This document shows, piece after piece, positions 1-8,196 of a stretch of 26,245 bases of DNA; the first letter of the stretch is position 1; the number at the start of each line of letters is the position of its first letter. This DNA is from CAWULT01 sp963923455. Its GTDB lineage: Bacteria; Acidobacteriota; Vicinamibacteria; Vicinamibacterales; UBA2999. The stretch covers positions 1 through 26,245 of the forward strand of contig CAWULT010000062.1 of the NCBI GenBank assembly GCA_963923455.1, given 5' to 3'. The translations under genes and the position numbers were made by a program. A model generated the notes under the pieces. That model was not told the DNA's origin. It was given only the letters and a program-made list of their open reading frames with translations, and ran no database searches.

Positions 1-1739
1 ACGGCCTTGACGGTCTGCTGCGCGTCGTCGAACCGGTGCTCGACCGTGCGGCCGGTCGGGGTGAGCCAGTCGGGCTCCACGCGGGACGCCATCCGAACGA
101 GTGCCTCCGGCTGCCCTGGCCGGCCGCCCGCCAGATCCAGCGCGACGAGCCACTCGCCCTCCGCGACCCCGGACTCGCGGCCCATCGTCGCGCCGCGCCC
201 CGACGCCAGCAGCACCCGCGAGCGATCGTGCGGGCGGCGCCGTGCCACGCGGTCGGGATAGCCGGCGAGCAACGCACGGCGCAGCGCCGTCTCGGAGATG
301 TGGTCCCGGGCCTCATCGCCGAGCAGCGCACGACCCAGGCGGTGCACCGCGTCCGCCACCTGGCGCGTGTGCGGCGGCACGCTCGCCCAACGGTCGATCT
401 GCGGGAGCAGGTCGCACGTGGCGGCGGCCACGCCGGCCACGCCGGCGGATCGGCCCTCGGACAGCAGTGCGCAGGCGGCCGCCGCTTCCCAGGCTCCGCT
501 TCCGGCCAGTAGGACGCGGGCCAGCCGTGGGTGGAGAGGCAGCCGGCGCAGCCGATCGCCGAGCGGCGTCACGTGCGCGCCCTCGACGGCGCCGAGACGG
601 GTCAACAGGTGCCGGGCCGCCGCCACGCGGTCGGCCGCGGGGGATTCGAACCAGCGGAATCGCTCCGGCGCGTTGCCGGCCGCCATCAGGCTCAGCACCA
701 CGCCGGCCAGATCGACACGGTGCACCTCCGGCTCCCGCGCGGGGCGCAGGCGGTCACGCGCGTCCCACAGCCGCCACGCGCGTCCGGGGCCGAGCCTGGC
801 CGCGCGTCCGGCGCGCTGCGCCGCGCCGTCCGCGGTCACGCGCTCGAGCACCAGCGTGTCGATGGCGCGCTCCGCGTCGTAGCGCGCCACTTTCTGCCAG
901 CCGCCGTCGACGACCCGCGAGACGCCCGGTACGGTGAGGGAGGTTTCCGCGATGTTCGTGGCCATCACCACCCGGCGTCGTGCGCCGGGCTGCAGCGCGC
1001 GATCCTGCGCGTCGGCGTCCAGCGAGCCGTGCAGCGGCAGCAGGTCGAGGCCGTGGCGCTCCCCGAGCGCCCGTGCGTCATCCAGGGCTCGCGCGATTTC
1101 GCCCGCGCCCGGCAGGAAGCACAGGACGTCGCCGGGGCCCGATGCCAGCACGGCTGGCAGCACGCCGGCCATGGTCTCACCCGGGGCGTAGGCCACGTCG
1201 AGCGGATGCGCCGCGCCGCGCACCTCCACGAGCGGGCAGTCGTCGAGATACGCCTGCACCGGCGCCGGGTCCATGGTGGCCGACATCACCACCACGCGCA
1301 GATCGTTCCGCGCGCGCCACGCCTCGGCCACGAGTGCGAGGCCGAGGTCGGTGTGCAGGCTTCGTTCGTGGAACTCGTCCAGGATCACGGTCGAGACGCC
1401 GGTGAGCAGCGGGTCGTCGTCGAGGTAGTGCGTCAGCATGCCCTCGGTGACGACGAGCACGCGCGTCTCGGCCGACGCCCGTCGGTCGAAGCGGACGTGC
1501 CAGCCCACCTCGCGCCCAGGCGTCCAGCCGTGCTCCTCGGCGATCCGGCGCGCGACCGCACGTGCCGCCACCCGGCGGGGCTGCAGCACGATCACGCGGC
1601 CGGCGTCGGCCACGGCCGGCGGGATGCGCGTGGTCTTGCCGGCGCCCGGCGGCGCGACGACGACCACCGCGCGATGCGAGGCGAGCGCGGCGCGAACCTC
1701 CGGCACGCTCGCGTCGACGGGCAGGGCGGGGCGGAGCAC
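1..1739 (-). CDS. hrpB: ATP-dependent helicase HrpB (N-terminal 579 codons; C-terminus beyond window)
   Basis: This is a DEAH-type superfamily 2 helicase of the HrpB family. The reading frame runs uninterrupted from a GTG at 1739 to the window edge. Visible motifs in order: Walker A APPGAGKTT (Lys about residue 35), ILDEFHERS (DEFH box, about residue 120), VVMSATMD (motif III), LCFLPGAGEI, VVMATNIAETSLTVPGV (motif V) and QRAGRAARLGPG (motif VI). The last visible residues (EHRFDDAQQTVKA) match the start of the HrpB-specific C-terminal domain. Family members are about 800-850 aa, so roughly 240-270 residues lie outside. GTG 1739 was chosen because no ATG lies in frame just upstream and the protein begins in the usual HrpB way, a few residues before the helicase core. 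No Shine-Dalgarno precedes it; a GATGAT hexamer ends 6 nt upstream. HrpB's cellular role is poorly defined in most bacteria. Confidence 0.93.
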   Translation of the reverse strand, partial: MLRPALPVDASVPEVRAALASHRAVVVVAPPGAGKTTRIPPAVADAGRVIVLQPRRVAARAVARRIAEEHGWTPGREVGWHVRFDRRASAETRVLVVTEGMLTHYLDDDPLLTGVSTVILDEFHERSLHTDLGLALVAEAWRARNDLRVVVMSATMDPAPVQAYLDDCPLVEVRGAAHPLDVAYAPGETMAGVLPAVLASGPGDVLCFLPGAGEIARALDDARALGERHGLDLLPLHGSLDADAQDRALQPGARRRVVMATNIAETSLTVPGVSRVVDGGWQKVARYDAERAIDTLVLERVTADGAAQRAGRAARLGPGRAWRLWDARDRLRPAREPEVHRVDLAGVVLSLMAAGNAPERFRWFESPAADRVAAARHLLTRLGAVEGAHVTPLGDRLRRLPLHPRLARVLLAGSGAWEAAAACALLSEGRSAGVAGVAAATCDLLPQIDRWASVPPHTRQVADAVHRLGRALLGDEARDHISETALRRALLAGYPDRVARRRPHDRSRVLLASGRGATMGRESGVAEGEWLVALDLAGGRPGQPEALVRMASRVEPDWLTPTGRTVEHRFDDAQQTVKA

Positions 1740-1898
1740 GTCCGTATCATCGCAGGAACCGCTGGACGCCGGTGCCGGCGGGCAGGGCGGATGTCGCGTG
1801 CCCTTCGGCCTCACGCCCGGCTGCGCCTATTCGCGCCGGTCGTCGCGCACGAGCGCCGTCATCAGCAGGGCGGTGACGCGGGCCTCGCGGGCGCGACC

Positions 1899-3671
1899 TC
1901 AGCGAGGGGGCTCGGGCGCGGTCGCCGTCGGCGGTGCCCCGGCATCGGCGGCGAGATCGGCGTGCGCCCGCGCGCGCTCGCGGTCGATCTGGTCGGGCGT
2001 GGCGCCCAACTCGCCCAGGACGTCCTCGATGAAGGCGAGGGCGACCTCGCCCTCGCCGGAGTAGACGCTCGTGGCGCCGGCGGCCTTGAGTGCCGGCACG
2101 TCGCGCAGGTACGACGCACGGGCCAGCACGCGGATCGCCGGATTCAGCCGGCGGGCCGCCCGAATCACCTCTGCGCCGTGCGCCATGCCCGCCGACCCGA
2201 GGATCAGGCTGCCGGCCTTCGCGACGCCGGCCGCCTCGAGCGTGTCGGGACGGGTGGCGTCGCCGTAGATCGCGTCGATGCCGTCCTGCCGGAGCGCGCG
2301 GACGGCCTCCATGTTCAGGTCGACGACCGTGGGCGCGATGTCGTTGTCGCGCAGCAGGCGCACGACGGTGCGGCCGGTCGGGCCGTAGCCGATCACGACC
2401 GCGCGGTGGTCGGGGCCGGCATGCCGTTCGGGCCGCGGTGTGTCGAGATCGGCGGGGGCCGCTGCGGTGCGATTCAGCAGGGCCCACAGCCGCGTCCACC
2501 CGGAGAGGCGGCGTTCGATCGGCCGGATGGTTCGATACGTCACGGGGTTGAGCACGATCGAGGCGATGGACGTCGCGACGAGCACGTTGGTCGCCTCGGG
2601 CGGCAGGACGCCGAGGTCGCGCCCCATCGACGCCAGGATGAACGAGAACTCGCCGATCTGCGCCAGCGCGATGCCGCACGTCAGCGCGGTGCGGAATGGA
2701 TACCGCAGCGCCCAGACGAAGATCAGCGCCACCGCCGGCTTGCCGACCAGCACGATCAGCAGCGCGCCGATTACGAGGGCCGGCGAGTCCAGCATCGACC
2801 AGGGGTCGAGCAGCATCCCGACCGAGACGAAGAACAGCACCGCGAACGCGTCCCGCATCGGCAGCGCCTCGGACGCCGCCCGCAGGCTGTACTCGGAGCG
2901 CCCGACCACCATGCCCGCGAGGAAGGCCCCGAGCGCCATCGACACGCTGAAGATCAGCGCCGAGCCGACCGCGATGCCGAGCGCGATGACGAGCACCGTC
3001 AGCGTGAAGAGCTCGCGCGAGCGCGTCTCGGCCGCGTAGTCGAGCACCCGCGGAATCACGCGCGTGCCGACGAGCGCCGTGAATGCCACGAGCGCGGTGA
3101 CCTTGAACGTCGTCAACCCGAGCGCCGTCCAGAGGGGCGTGCCCGCCGTGGCCGGCCCGAACAGCGCCGGCAGCAGCACCAGGGCGATCACGGTGAAGAG
3201 GTCCTCGACCACCAGCCAGCCTACGGCGATGTGGCCCGCCTGGGTGTGCAGGTCGTTGTTGTCCGACAGCACCCGGACCAGCACGACCGTGCTGGCCACG
3301 GCCAGCGCCATCCCGAAGATCAGCCCGGCGGACCAGCTCCAGCCGAAGGCCTGTACCAGCACGGCGCCGAGCACCGTGGCCACGGCGCTCTGCGCGACGG
3401 CGCCAGGGATCGCGACGCGCCGGACGGCCAGCAACTCTTCGAGATGGAACTGGAGACCGACGCCGAACATGAGCAGGATCACGCCGATCTCGGCCAGTTG
3501 TTCGGCGAGGGACGCGTCGGCGACGAAGCCCGGCGTGTGCGGCCCGACGAGCGTGCCGGCCAGCAGGTAGCCGACGATGGGCGACAGGCCGAGGCGGTGC
3601 GTCAGGTAACCGAGCACCAGCGCGCCGCCGAGGCCACCCGTCAGCGTCAGAATCAGATCGTAGGCGTGCAT
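1899..3671 (-). CDS. CPA2-family cation:proton antiporter (Kef/YbaL type) with C-terminal TrkA-N domain
   Basis: A 590-aa inner-membrane monovalent cation:proton antiporter. Residues about 1-390 are a hydrophobic Na+/H+-exchanger domain with the CPA2-type opening (LGYLTHRLGLSPIVGYLLAG) and the later segment IGEFSFILASMGRD. Residues about 420-535 form a Rossmann TrkA-N/RCK domain that binds a nucleotide and gates transport. Its phosphate loop reads IGYGPTGR (about residue 424), followed by the acidic strand end VVDLN and by YGDATRPD. The last about 50 residues are low-complexity and Ala/Pro/Arg-rich. ATG 3671 is preferred over in-frame upstream starts because the frame before it is not membrane-like and GAAGGG sits 6 nt upstream of it. 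The domain order matches E. coli YbaL/KefB. K+ specificity and glutathione control are not visible from sequence. Confidence 0.92.
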   Translation of the reverse strand: MHAYDLILTLTGGLGGALVLGYLTHRLGLSPIVGYLLAGTLVGPHTPGFVADASLAEQLAEIGVILLMFGVGLQFHLEELLAVRRVAIPGAVAQSAVATVLGAVLVQAFGWSWSAGLIFGMALAVASTVVLVRVLSDNNDLHTQAGHIAVGWLVVEDLFTVIALVLLPALFGPATAGTPLWTALGLTTFKVTALVAFTALVGTRVIPRVLDYAAETRSRELFTLTVLVIALGIAVGSALIFSVSMALGAFLAGMVVGRSEYSLRAASEALPMRDAFAVLFFVSVGMLLDPWSMLDSPALVIGALLIVLVGKPAVALIFVWALRYPFRTALTCGIALAQIGEFSFILASMGRDLGVLPPEATNVLVATSIASIVLNPVTYRTIRPIERRLSGWTRLWALLNRTAAAPADLDTPRPERHAGPDHRAVVIGYGPTGRTVVRLLRDNDIAPTVVDLNMEAVRALRQDGIDAIYGDATRPDTLEAAGVAKAGSLILGSAGMAHGAEVIRAARRLNPAIRVLARASYLRDVPALKAAGATSVYSGEGEVALAFIEDVLGELGATPDQIDRERARAHADLAADAGAPPTATAPEPPR

Positions 3672-3721
3672 GTCGTGCCCTTCGGGCCGTGTGCGGGGAC
3701 CCCGCGGAGGCCCTCCCGCGT

Positions 3722-3743
3722 GCGTGGACGAGATCGTCCGCGC
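3722..3743. promoter_or_regulatory. Near-perfect inverted repeat between two minus-strand genes
   Basis: The arms 3722-3731 and 3734-3743 pair over 10 positions with a single T-G wobble (core GGACGA-GA-TCGTCC). The element lies about 50 nt past the stop of the TolB-like gene and about 50 nt before the antiporter start. It could be a terminator-type hairpin for the former or an operator for the latter. No T-tract follows. Confidence 0.3.
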
Positions 3744-3791
3744 CTGTGGCGGCGCGGAACTCACGCGTCGTGGCGCTCCCGCCGTGCCGGC

Positions 3792-4769
3792 TCAGCGCGC
3801 CGGCAGCGGAAACAACATCAGGAACTGCCGGCCGTCGGAGGTCAGGTCGAACTGCCGCCGGTACTCGCCCTGCACGAAGCCCTCGATGGGCAGGGCCACC
3901 GGCGTTTCCGCGGGCGACGGCCTGGCCGTGTCGACCGCGAGCCGGAACATCCGCGAGCCGCGGTTGAAGTAGAGCGCCCGTCCGTCGGGCCGCCACGTCG
4001 GGTGCGCCCCGCCGTCGTGCGTCAGGCGATGGCGCACGCCGGTGCGCGGCAGCGGCTCGAGCCACACCTCGTAGGCGCCCGTCTCGTTCGACGCGTAGGC
4101 CAGCCAGCGCCCGTCGGGTGACACCGCCGTGCTGTGCTGGGCCGACCCCGGGAGATCGATGACGGTGGTGGTCGCGCGCGACCGCATGTCGAGCAGCGCG
4201 ATGCCGTAGTCACGGTTGCCGGTGAGCGTCAGGAACCGCAGCTGCGCCCCGCCGTCCAGCCAGCCTTCGGCGCTGCGGGCGGTGACGAGGGGCTCGGCGT
4301 CGCCGGTGCCGTCCGCGCGCCGCCAGAAGATCCGGTCCGGGTCCGGTCCGGACACGAGGTAGACGAGACGCTGGCCGTCAGGCGTCCACATCGGGGCCCA
4401 GTTCGTCGGACCGCCCGCGATCGGCAGCGGCGTGCGTGTCGCGAGGTTCGAGACGTCGGCGATCCACAGCCGCGCGCCGTCGGGGCCGTTGACGTCGCGC
4501 GTCTCGTAGGCGACGCGCCCGCCGTCGGGCGAGAGGCGCGGGGCGAAGACCGAGGGCGGCAGCTGGCCGAGCACGTGCCGCGTGCCGTCCAGATCGACCA
4601 GGGCCAGGTCGAATCCGCCCGCCTGCTGTCCACGGGCTCCGGCGGCGAGCAGCAGCACGGCGGCCAGGCACGCCAGCGTCAGGACGCGTCGCCTGAAACG
4701 GCAAGGCAGGCCAGCCGGGCGTTGGCGACGGCATCCGGTGGCCACCGAGGTCTCGGTCATCGGCTGCAT
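3792..4769 (-). CDS. Exported TolB-like beta-propeller protein
   Basis: A 325-aa protein with an Arg-rich n-region and a hydrophobic segment (LTLACLAAVLLLAAGARG, about residues 30-47), which suggests Sec export. The rest is built of TolB/WD40-like (PD40) blades with the recurring signature SPDG or TPDG followed by a hydrophobic strand: LSPDGGRVAY, WTPDGQRLVY, VSPDGRWLAY, WRPDGRALYF. It resembles the propeller half of the Acidobacterial Ser/Thr-kinase/TolB fusions, but no kinase domain is present. Specific function unknown. Two starts are possible: ATG 4769 and ATG 4760 (MTETS...). A CACAAT hexamer overlaps the first ATG and ends 7 nt before the second, so a leaderless transcript starting at 4760 is conceivable. 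Confidence 0.85.
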   Translation of the reverse strand: MQPMTETSVATGCRRQRPAGLPCRFRRRVLTLACLAAVLLLAAGARGQQAGGFDLALVDLDGTRHVLGQLPPSVFAPRLSPDGGRVAYETRDVNGPDGARLWIADVSNLATRTPLPIAGGPTNWAPMWTPDGQRLVYLVSGPDPDRIFWRRADGTGDAEPLVTARSAEGWLDGGAQLRFLTLTGNRDYGIALLDMRSRATTTVIDLPGSAQHSTAVSPDGRWLAYASNETGAYEVWLEPLPRTGVRHRLTHDGGAHPTWRPDGRALYFNRGSRMFRLAVDTARPSPAETPVALPIEGFVQGEYRRQFDLTSDGRQFLMLFPLPAR

Positions 4770-4860
4770 TGTGCCACGCGCTCCCTCACGTCGAGGCGCG
4801 CCTCGTCAGTGCCGTGCGCGTGCCACGCGTGCGCCGTCGGCACGCCGTGCCCAGCGGCAC

Positions 4861-5874
4861 TCAGTTCCCGGGCCGAAACGCGGGAATGACGTCCCGGCCG
4901 ATCAGCTCGGTCGTGCGCATCGCCTCGTCGAACCGCATGTCGCCGAACGCGACGTCGCACGCCAGGTACGTGGCCCCGATGCCGGCGACGGCCGTCTCGA
5001 CGAATCGCGCGAAACCGGCGGCCGTGCCCACGTACGCCGCACCCACCTCGCACATCGGGCCGATGTCCGGCGGCAGGTTCAGCGGGAACGGCAATCCATG
5101 CCGATCCCAGAGCAGCCGCATGTGGCCGAGCCACGCGCGATAGGCGCGTGTCGCGGTGTCGGATGCGTCGGCGTCGGAGCCGGCCAGTACGACCAGGCGC
5201 ATGACGCCCGCCAGGGGCAGCGCGGCCGCCGGCTTGCCGAGGTCCGCCCACTCAGCCTTGAAGCGGTCGATGACGGCGCGCGCCCCGTCGGTCGGCAGCA
5301 GCGTCACCATGTGCGCGTCTTCCACGGCGGCCCAGTGCGTCGTCTCGGGTGCGACGACGCCGTACCACAGCGGGGGATGCGGCTGCTGCAGGGGGCGCAT
5401 CGCCATCGGCACGCCTCGAAACCGGTAGAACTCGCCCTCGAACGTGAGGACGTCCGACGTGAGCCCCTGCCTGATGACGCGCAGCGCCTCGGGAAACTGC
5501 CGCGGCCCGTCCTCGGGCTTCACGCCGTAGAAGCCGACCTCGATCGGGGAGACGCCCCGGCCGACGCCCAGGTCGAAGCGGCCCCCGCTCAGGTGGTCGA
5601 GCATGCAGATCTCTTCGATCAGCCGGATCGGGTGGTAGAGCGGCAGCGAGTAGACGAGCGGGCCCAGGCGCAGGCGCGTCGTCCGCGGCGCTGCCGCGGC
5701 CAGGAACACCCCGGGCGACGGAGCGAGCCCGAGCGGCGTGCCGTGGTGCTCGGCCAGGTGGTACGCGTGGAAGCCGAGACGATCGTAGGCGTCGATGAGC
5801 CGCAGGCGCTCCGCGAACTGCCGCTGCAGCGGTACGCCCGCGTCGTCCATGTGATCGAAGATGCCGAACCGCAT
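4861..5874 (-). CDS. LLM-class (bacterial luciferase-like) flavin-dependent monooxygenase
   Basis: A 337-aa TIM-barrel FMN/F420 oxidoreductase of the luciferase-like superfamily. Diagnostic stretches: MRFGIFDH at the N-terminus, GFHAYHLAEHHG (about residues 34-45), RLRLGPLVYSLPLYHPIRL, LDHLSGGRFDLGVGRG (the LSxGRxxLGVGRG signature) and FEGEFYRFRGVPM. ATG 5874 begins the conserved first strand, and GGAAGGA lies 6 nt upstream. The substrate cannot be deduced, as this superfamily includes alkanal, alkane-sulfonate and F420-dependent enzymes. It is divergent from the interrupted metallo-beta-lactamase gene, with a 210-base region between. Downstream lie short GC-rich inverted repeats (4785-4860) and then the TolB-like gene. 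Confidence 0.93.
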   Translation of the reverse strand: MRFGIFDHMDDAGVPLQRQFAERLRLIDAYDRLGFHAYHLAEHHGTPLGLAPSPGVFLAAAAPRTTRLRLGPLVYSLPLYHPIRLIEEICMLDHLSGGRFDLGVGRGVSPIEVGFYGVKPEDGPRQFPEALRVIRQGLTSDVLTFEGEFYRFRGVPMAMRPLQQPHPPLWYGVVAPETTHWAAVEDAHMVTLLPTDGARAVIDRFKAEWADLGKPAAALPLAGVMRLVVLAGSDADASDTATRAYRAWLGHMRLLWDRHGLPFPLNLPPDIGPMCEVGAAYVGTAAGFARFVETAVAGIGATYLACDVAFGDMRFDEAMRTTELIGRDVIPAFRPGN

Positions 5875-5916
5875 CGCGTTCCTTCCCGCCGTTGGCCCGG
5901 ACGGCGAACGTGCGAG

Positions 5917-5944
5917 AGCATAGCGCAGGCCTGGGCATTGGCAG
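5917..5944 (-). promoter_or_regulatory. Candidate sigma70-type promoter for the LLM monooxygenase
   Basis: On the minus strand CTGCCA (5944-5939) and TATGCT (5922-5917) are separated by 16 nt, each matching 4 of 6 consensus bases. The -10 lies about 43 nt before the ATG at 5874. Weak but well placed in the divergent intergenic region. Confidence 0.3.
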
Positions 5945-6016
5945 GGGACGGGCCGACCGGAGGGAGCCGGAAGCGCGTTACCATGGTGCCGACGTTTCGG
6001 AACCGCGCACAGCGAA

Positions 6017-6037
6017 GGCGCCGCCTCCATCGGCGCC
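6017..6037. promoter_or_regulatory. Inverted repeat in the leader of the metallo-beta-lactamase-fold gene
   Basis: GGCGCCG (6017-6023) and CGGCGCC (6031-6037) are perfect reverse complements around a 7-nt loop, ending 47 nt before the ATG at 6085. It may be an operator or an mRNA hairpin. The remainder of the divergent region 5875-6084 shows no other clear element. Confidence 0.25.
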
Positions 6038-6084
6038 GCGGGCTCGCCTGTCGCGCAGGACCGCTCACTCAGAGGAGTGTGCGT

Positions 6085-7548
6085 ATGCGTGCCCTGAGCC
6101 CGTCTGCCGTTTCTTGTCTGTTTCTCCTGATGCTCGCCGTGCTCGCGCCGGCGCCGGCCGGCGCGCAGGACGCCAAGGCGGTCGTGACCGAGGCCGTCCG
6201 CGCGATGGGCATGTCCGGGTTGTCGTCGCTCTCGTACCAGGGCACGGCGGCCGTCGGCAACTTCGGCCAGAGCCGCGGCATCACGTTCGGTCTGGCCTCG
6301 AGCCAGATTCGCGACTACGTGCGCACGATCGACTTCACCAGGCCGGCCATGCACGCGACCGGCCAGCAGTTCCCTCCGGTGCCGCGGGGTGAGAAGCCCT
6401 CCCCGAGCGCGACCCCCGTGCCCTACGACGAGGCCGTCTCGGCCGCGACGCCCGGGTGGGCCAGCCAGCTCGAGATCTGGGTCACGCCCTGGGGCTTCCT
6501 GAAAGGGGCGCTCGCCGCCGCCGACACGACGCTCGCCAGCCGGAAGGTCGAGGGCGTCCCGTTCCGCGTCGTCACGTGGTCGCCCGCCCTGAAGGCCCCG
6601 TCCGGGCGTTCGTACCGGCTGAGCGGCTACCTGAACCAGCAAGGCCTGGTCGAGAAGGTGGAGACGTGGGTCTAGCACCCCGTCTTCGGCGACCTGCACG
6701 TCGAAGTCTTCTTCACGCAGTACGCCGACGCGGATGGCCTCAAGGTGCCGGTCCGCACGGCGAGAAGGCTCGGCGGCATGGAGACGTTCGTCGAGTCGAT
6801 CACGCAGGTCCGGATCAATCCGCCCGACGTGGCGGCGCTGCTCGAGGCCCCGCCGCCTCCGGTGCCCCCCGCGCCGAGGCCCCTTGCGTCGGAGCGGCTG
6901 GCCGAGGGCGTCTACCGGCTGACGGGCGATTACGTGTCGCTCGTCGTCGAGTTCAAGGACCACGTCGTCGTGCTCGAGGGCGGCGAGAGCGAGGCGCGAG
7001 GCCTGGCCGTGCTGGCGGAGGCGAAGCGCCTGTTTCCGGCGAAGAAGGTCAAGTACGTCGTGAACACCCATCCGCACTTCGATCACGTGGCCGGGGTGGC
7101 GCCGTTCATCGCCGCGGGCATCACCGTGATCACCGACGACAACAACAAGTTCTTCGTGGAGGCGGCCTTCTCCGAGCCCCGTACGCTGGTCGGTGACGTG
7201 CTGTCGCGGAGGAAGAGGACGCCGAAGGTCGAGGGCGTCATCGACGACCTCGTGCTCAGGGACGAGACGCGGGAGCTGCGCCTGTACCACGTGGACGACC
7301 TGGCCCACAGCGAGGGCATGCTGATCGCCCACCTGCCGGCCGAACGGATCCTGTTCACGGCGGATTTCGATCCGCCGGCGCAGGGGCAGACGGTCTCCCC
7401 GTCGATTCCAGCGCTGGTCAGGACGCTCGAGCGCCTGCAGATCGACTTCGATCGGCACGTCACGGTCCATCCGCCGACGCCGGACCATGTGATGACGCGC
7501 GACGAATGGCGGGCGCTCGCGCGGGCCGCCGGGGCCGACCGTCCGTGA
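6085..7548 (+). pseudogene. Secreted metallo-beta-lactamase-fold hydrolase interrupted by an in-frame TAG
   Basis: From ATG 6085 (AGAGGAG 7 nt upstream) one frame encodes a signal peptide (hydrophobic residues about 9-25, likely cleavage after AGA), then about 170 residues of an N-terminal domain ending VEKVETWV. A TAG follows at 6673-6675, and the same frame continues HPVFGDLHVEVFF... without a shift to a TGA at 7546-7548. The downstream part carries the metallo-hydrolase signature NTHPHFDHVAG (HxHxDH), the later metal-site region LFTADFDPP and a C-terminal HPPTPDH. Intact relatives run straight through (VETW-x-x-PVxGD), so the amber codon replaces one internal residue. Total length would be 487 aa. 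A separate product from internal GTG 6745 or ATG 6778 would keep the catalytic domain but lose the signal peptide. Alternatives: sequencing error, nonsense mutation, or readthrough. Confidence 0.85.
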
Positions 7549-7619
7549 CGAGGATGCGCCGGGTGCCCTGCCGCCCGACGGCGTGCCATACTGCGTCCCG
7601 CGGGGGACAGGAGTCGACG

Positions 7620-8045
7620 ATGCGAGCCGTATTCCAGGGGCGAGCCGCCTGGGTGCCCGTGGTCGTGTGCGTGTTGGTGGCCGTCGTGGCCATCGGCACG
7701 CGGGCGGCTGCACACCATTCCTTCGCGACCTACTACCTCGAGGGCGAGAGCATCGAACTGGAAGGCGACGTGGTGGAGTTCCAGTACCGCAACCCGCACT
7801 CCTGGGTGTTCGTCAACGCGCCGGACTCGTTCGGGCGGATGCAGACCTGGGCGGCCGAGTGGACCGGCCGCGCTGGCCTGGAGCGCGCGGGCGTCACGAA
7901 GGACACGCTGCGAGTCGGCGATCGGGTCCGCGTGTGGGCGGCGCCGAACCGGAACCCGACCGACACGCGCGTGCACCTGAAGCGCATCGAACGGCCCCGC
8001 GATCACTGGACGTGGGGCCAGCAGGGCCGCCGCGAGGAGCGCTGA
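7620..8045 (+). CDS. DUF6152 family exported protein
   Basis: A 141-aa protein with one N-terminal hydrophobic segment (about residues 11-28, VPVVVCVLVAVVAIGTRAAA). It is followed directly by the conserved mature start AHHSFATYY and by ELEGDVVEFQYRNPHSWVFV, the core signature of DUF6152. The paired histidines just after the predicted cleavage site would place His-His at or near the mature N-terminus, which could bind a metal; that is inference. The remainder is a small beta-rich domain (GDRVRVWAAPNRNP). ATG 7620 has CAGGAG 8 nt upstream. It lies 71 nt after the interrupted metallo-beta-lactamase gene on the same strand and is often seen with secreted Acidobacterial hypothetical proteins. The molecular function is not established. 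Confidence 0.85.
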   Translation: MRAVFQGRAAWVPVVVCVLVAVVAIGTRAAAHHSFATYYLEGESIELEGDVVEFQYRNPHSWVFVNAPDSFGRMQTWAAEWTGRAGLERAGVTKDTLRVGDRVRVWAAPNRNPTDTRVHLKRIERPRDHWTWGQQGRREER

Positions 8046-8196
8046 CCCCCTCTGGCCGGCCTGGCCGCAGCGCCCGCCGCCTGCCGTCGACAGCTGGAAG
8101 GCCGATAGCGCTGGCCCGCCGGCCGGGCATGTTGTACGTTTGCTCGCCCCCCCCTCCAGGGGGACGGCGCACGAGCGCGGTGAGGCGACACGAATC

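Noticed and set aside
531..4121. Very long plus-strand open frame antisense to hrpB and the antiporter
   Set aside because: Arg/His/Gln/Gly-rich with no domain. It is the mirror frame of GC-rich minus-strand genes whose proteins have clear motifs.
4785..4860. GC-rich short palindromes (for example GAGGCGCGCCTC) after the LLM monooxygenase
   Set aside because: Several overlapping 4-6 bp arms with tiny loops. Such patterns are expected by chance at this GC content, and no single convincing terminator stands out.
6673..6675. Pyrrolysine or other programmed recoding at the amber codon
   Set aside because: No pyrrolysine gene, tRNA or downstream stem characteristic of recoding is visible, and pyrrolysine is not expected in this protein family. 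Kept only as readthrough versus mutation.
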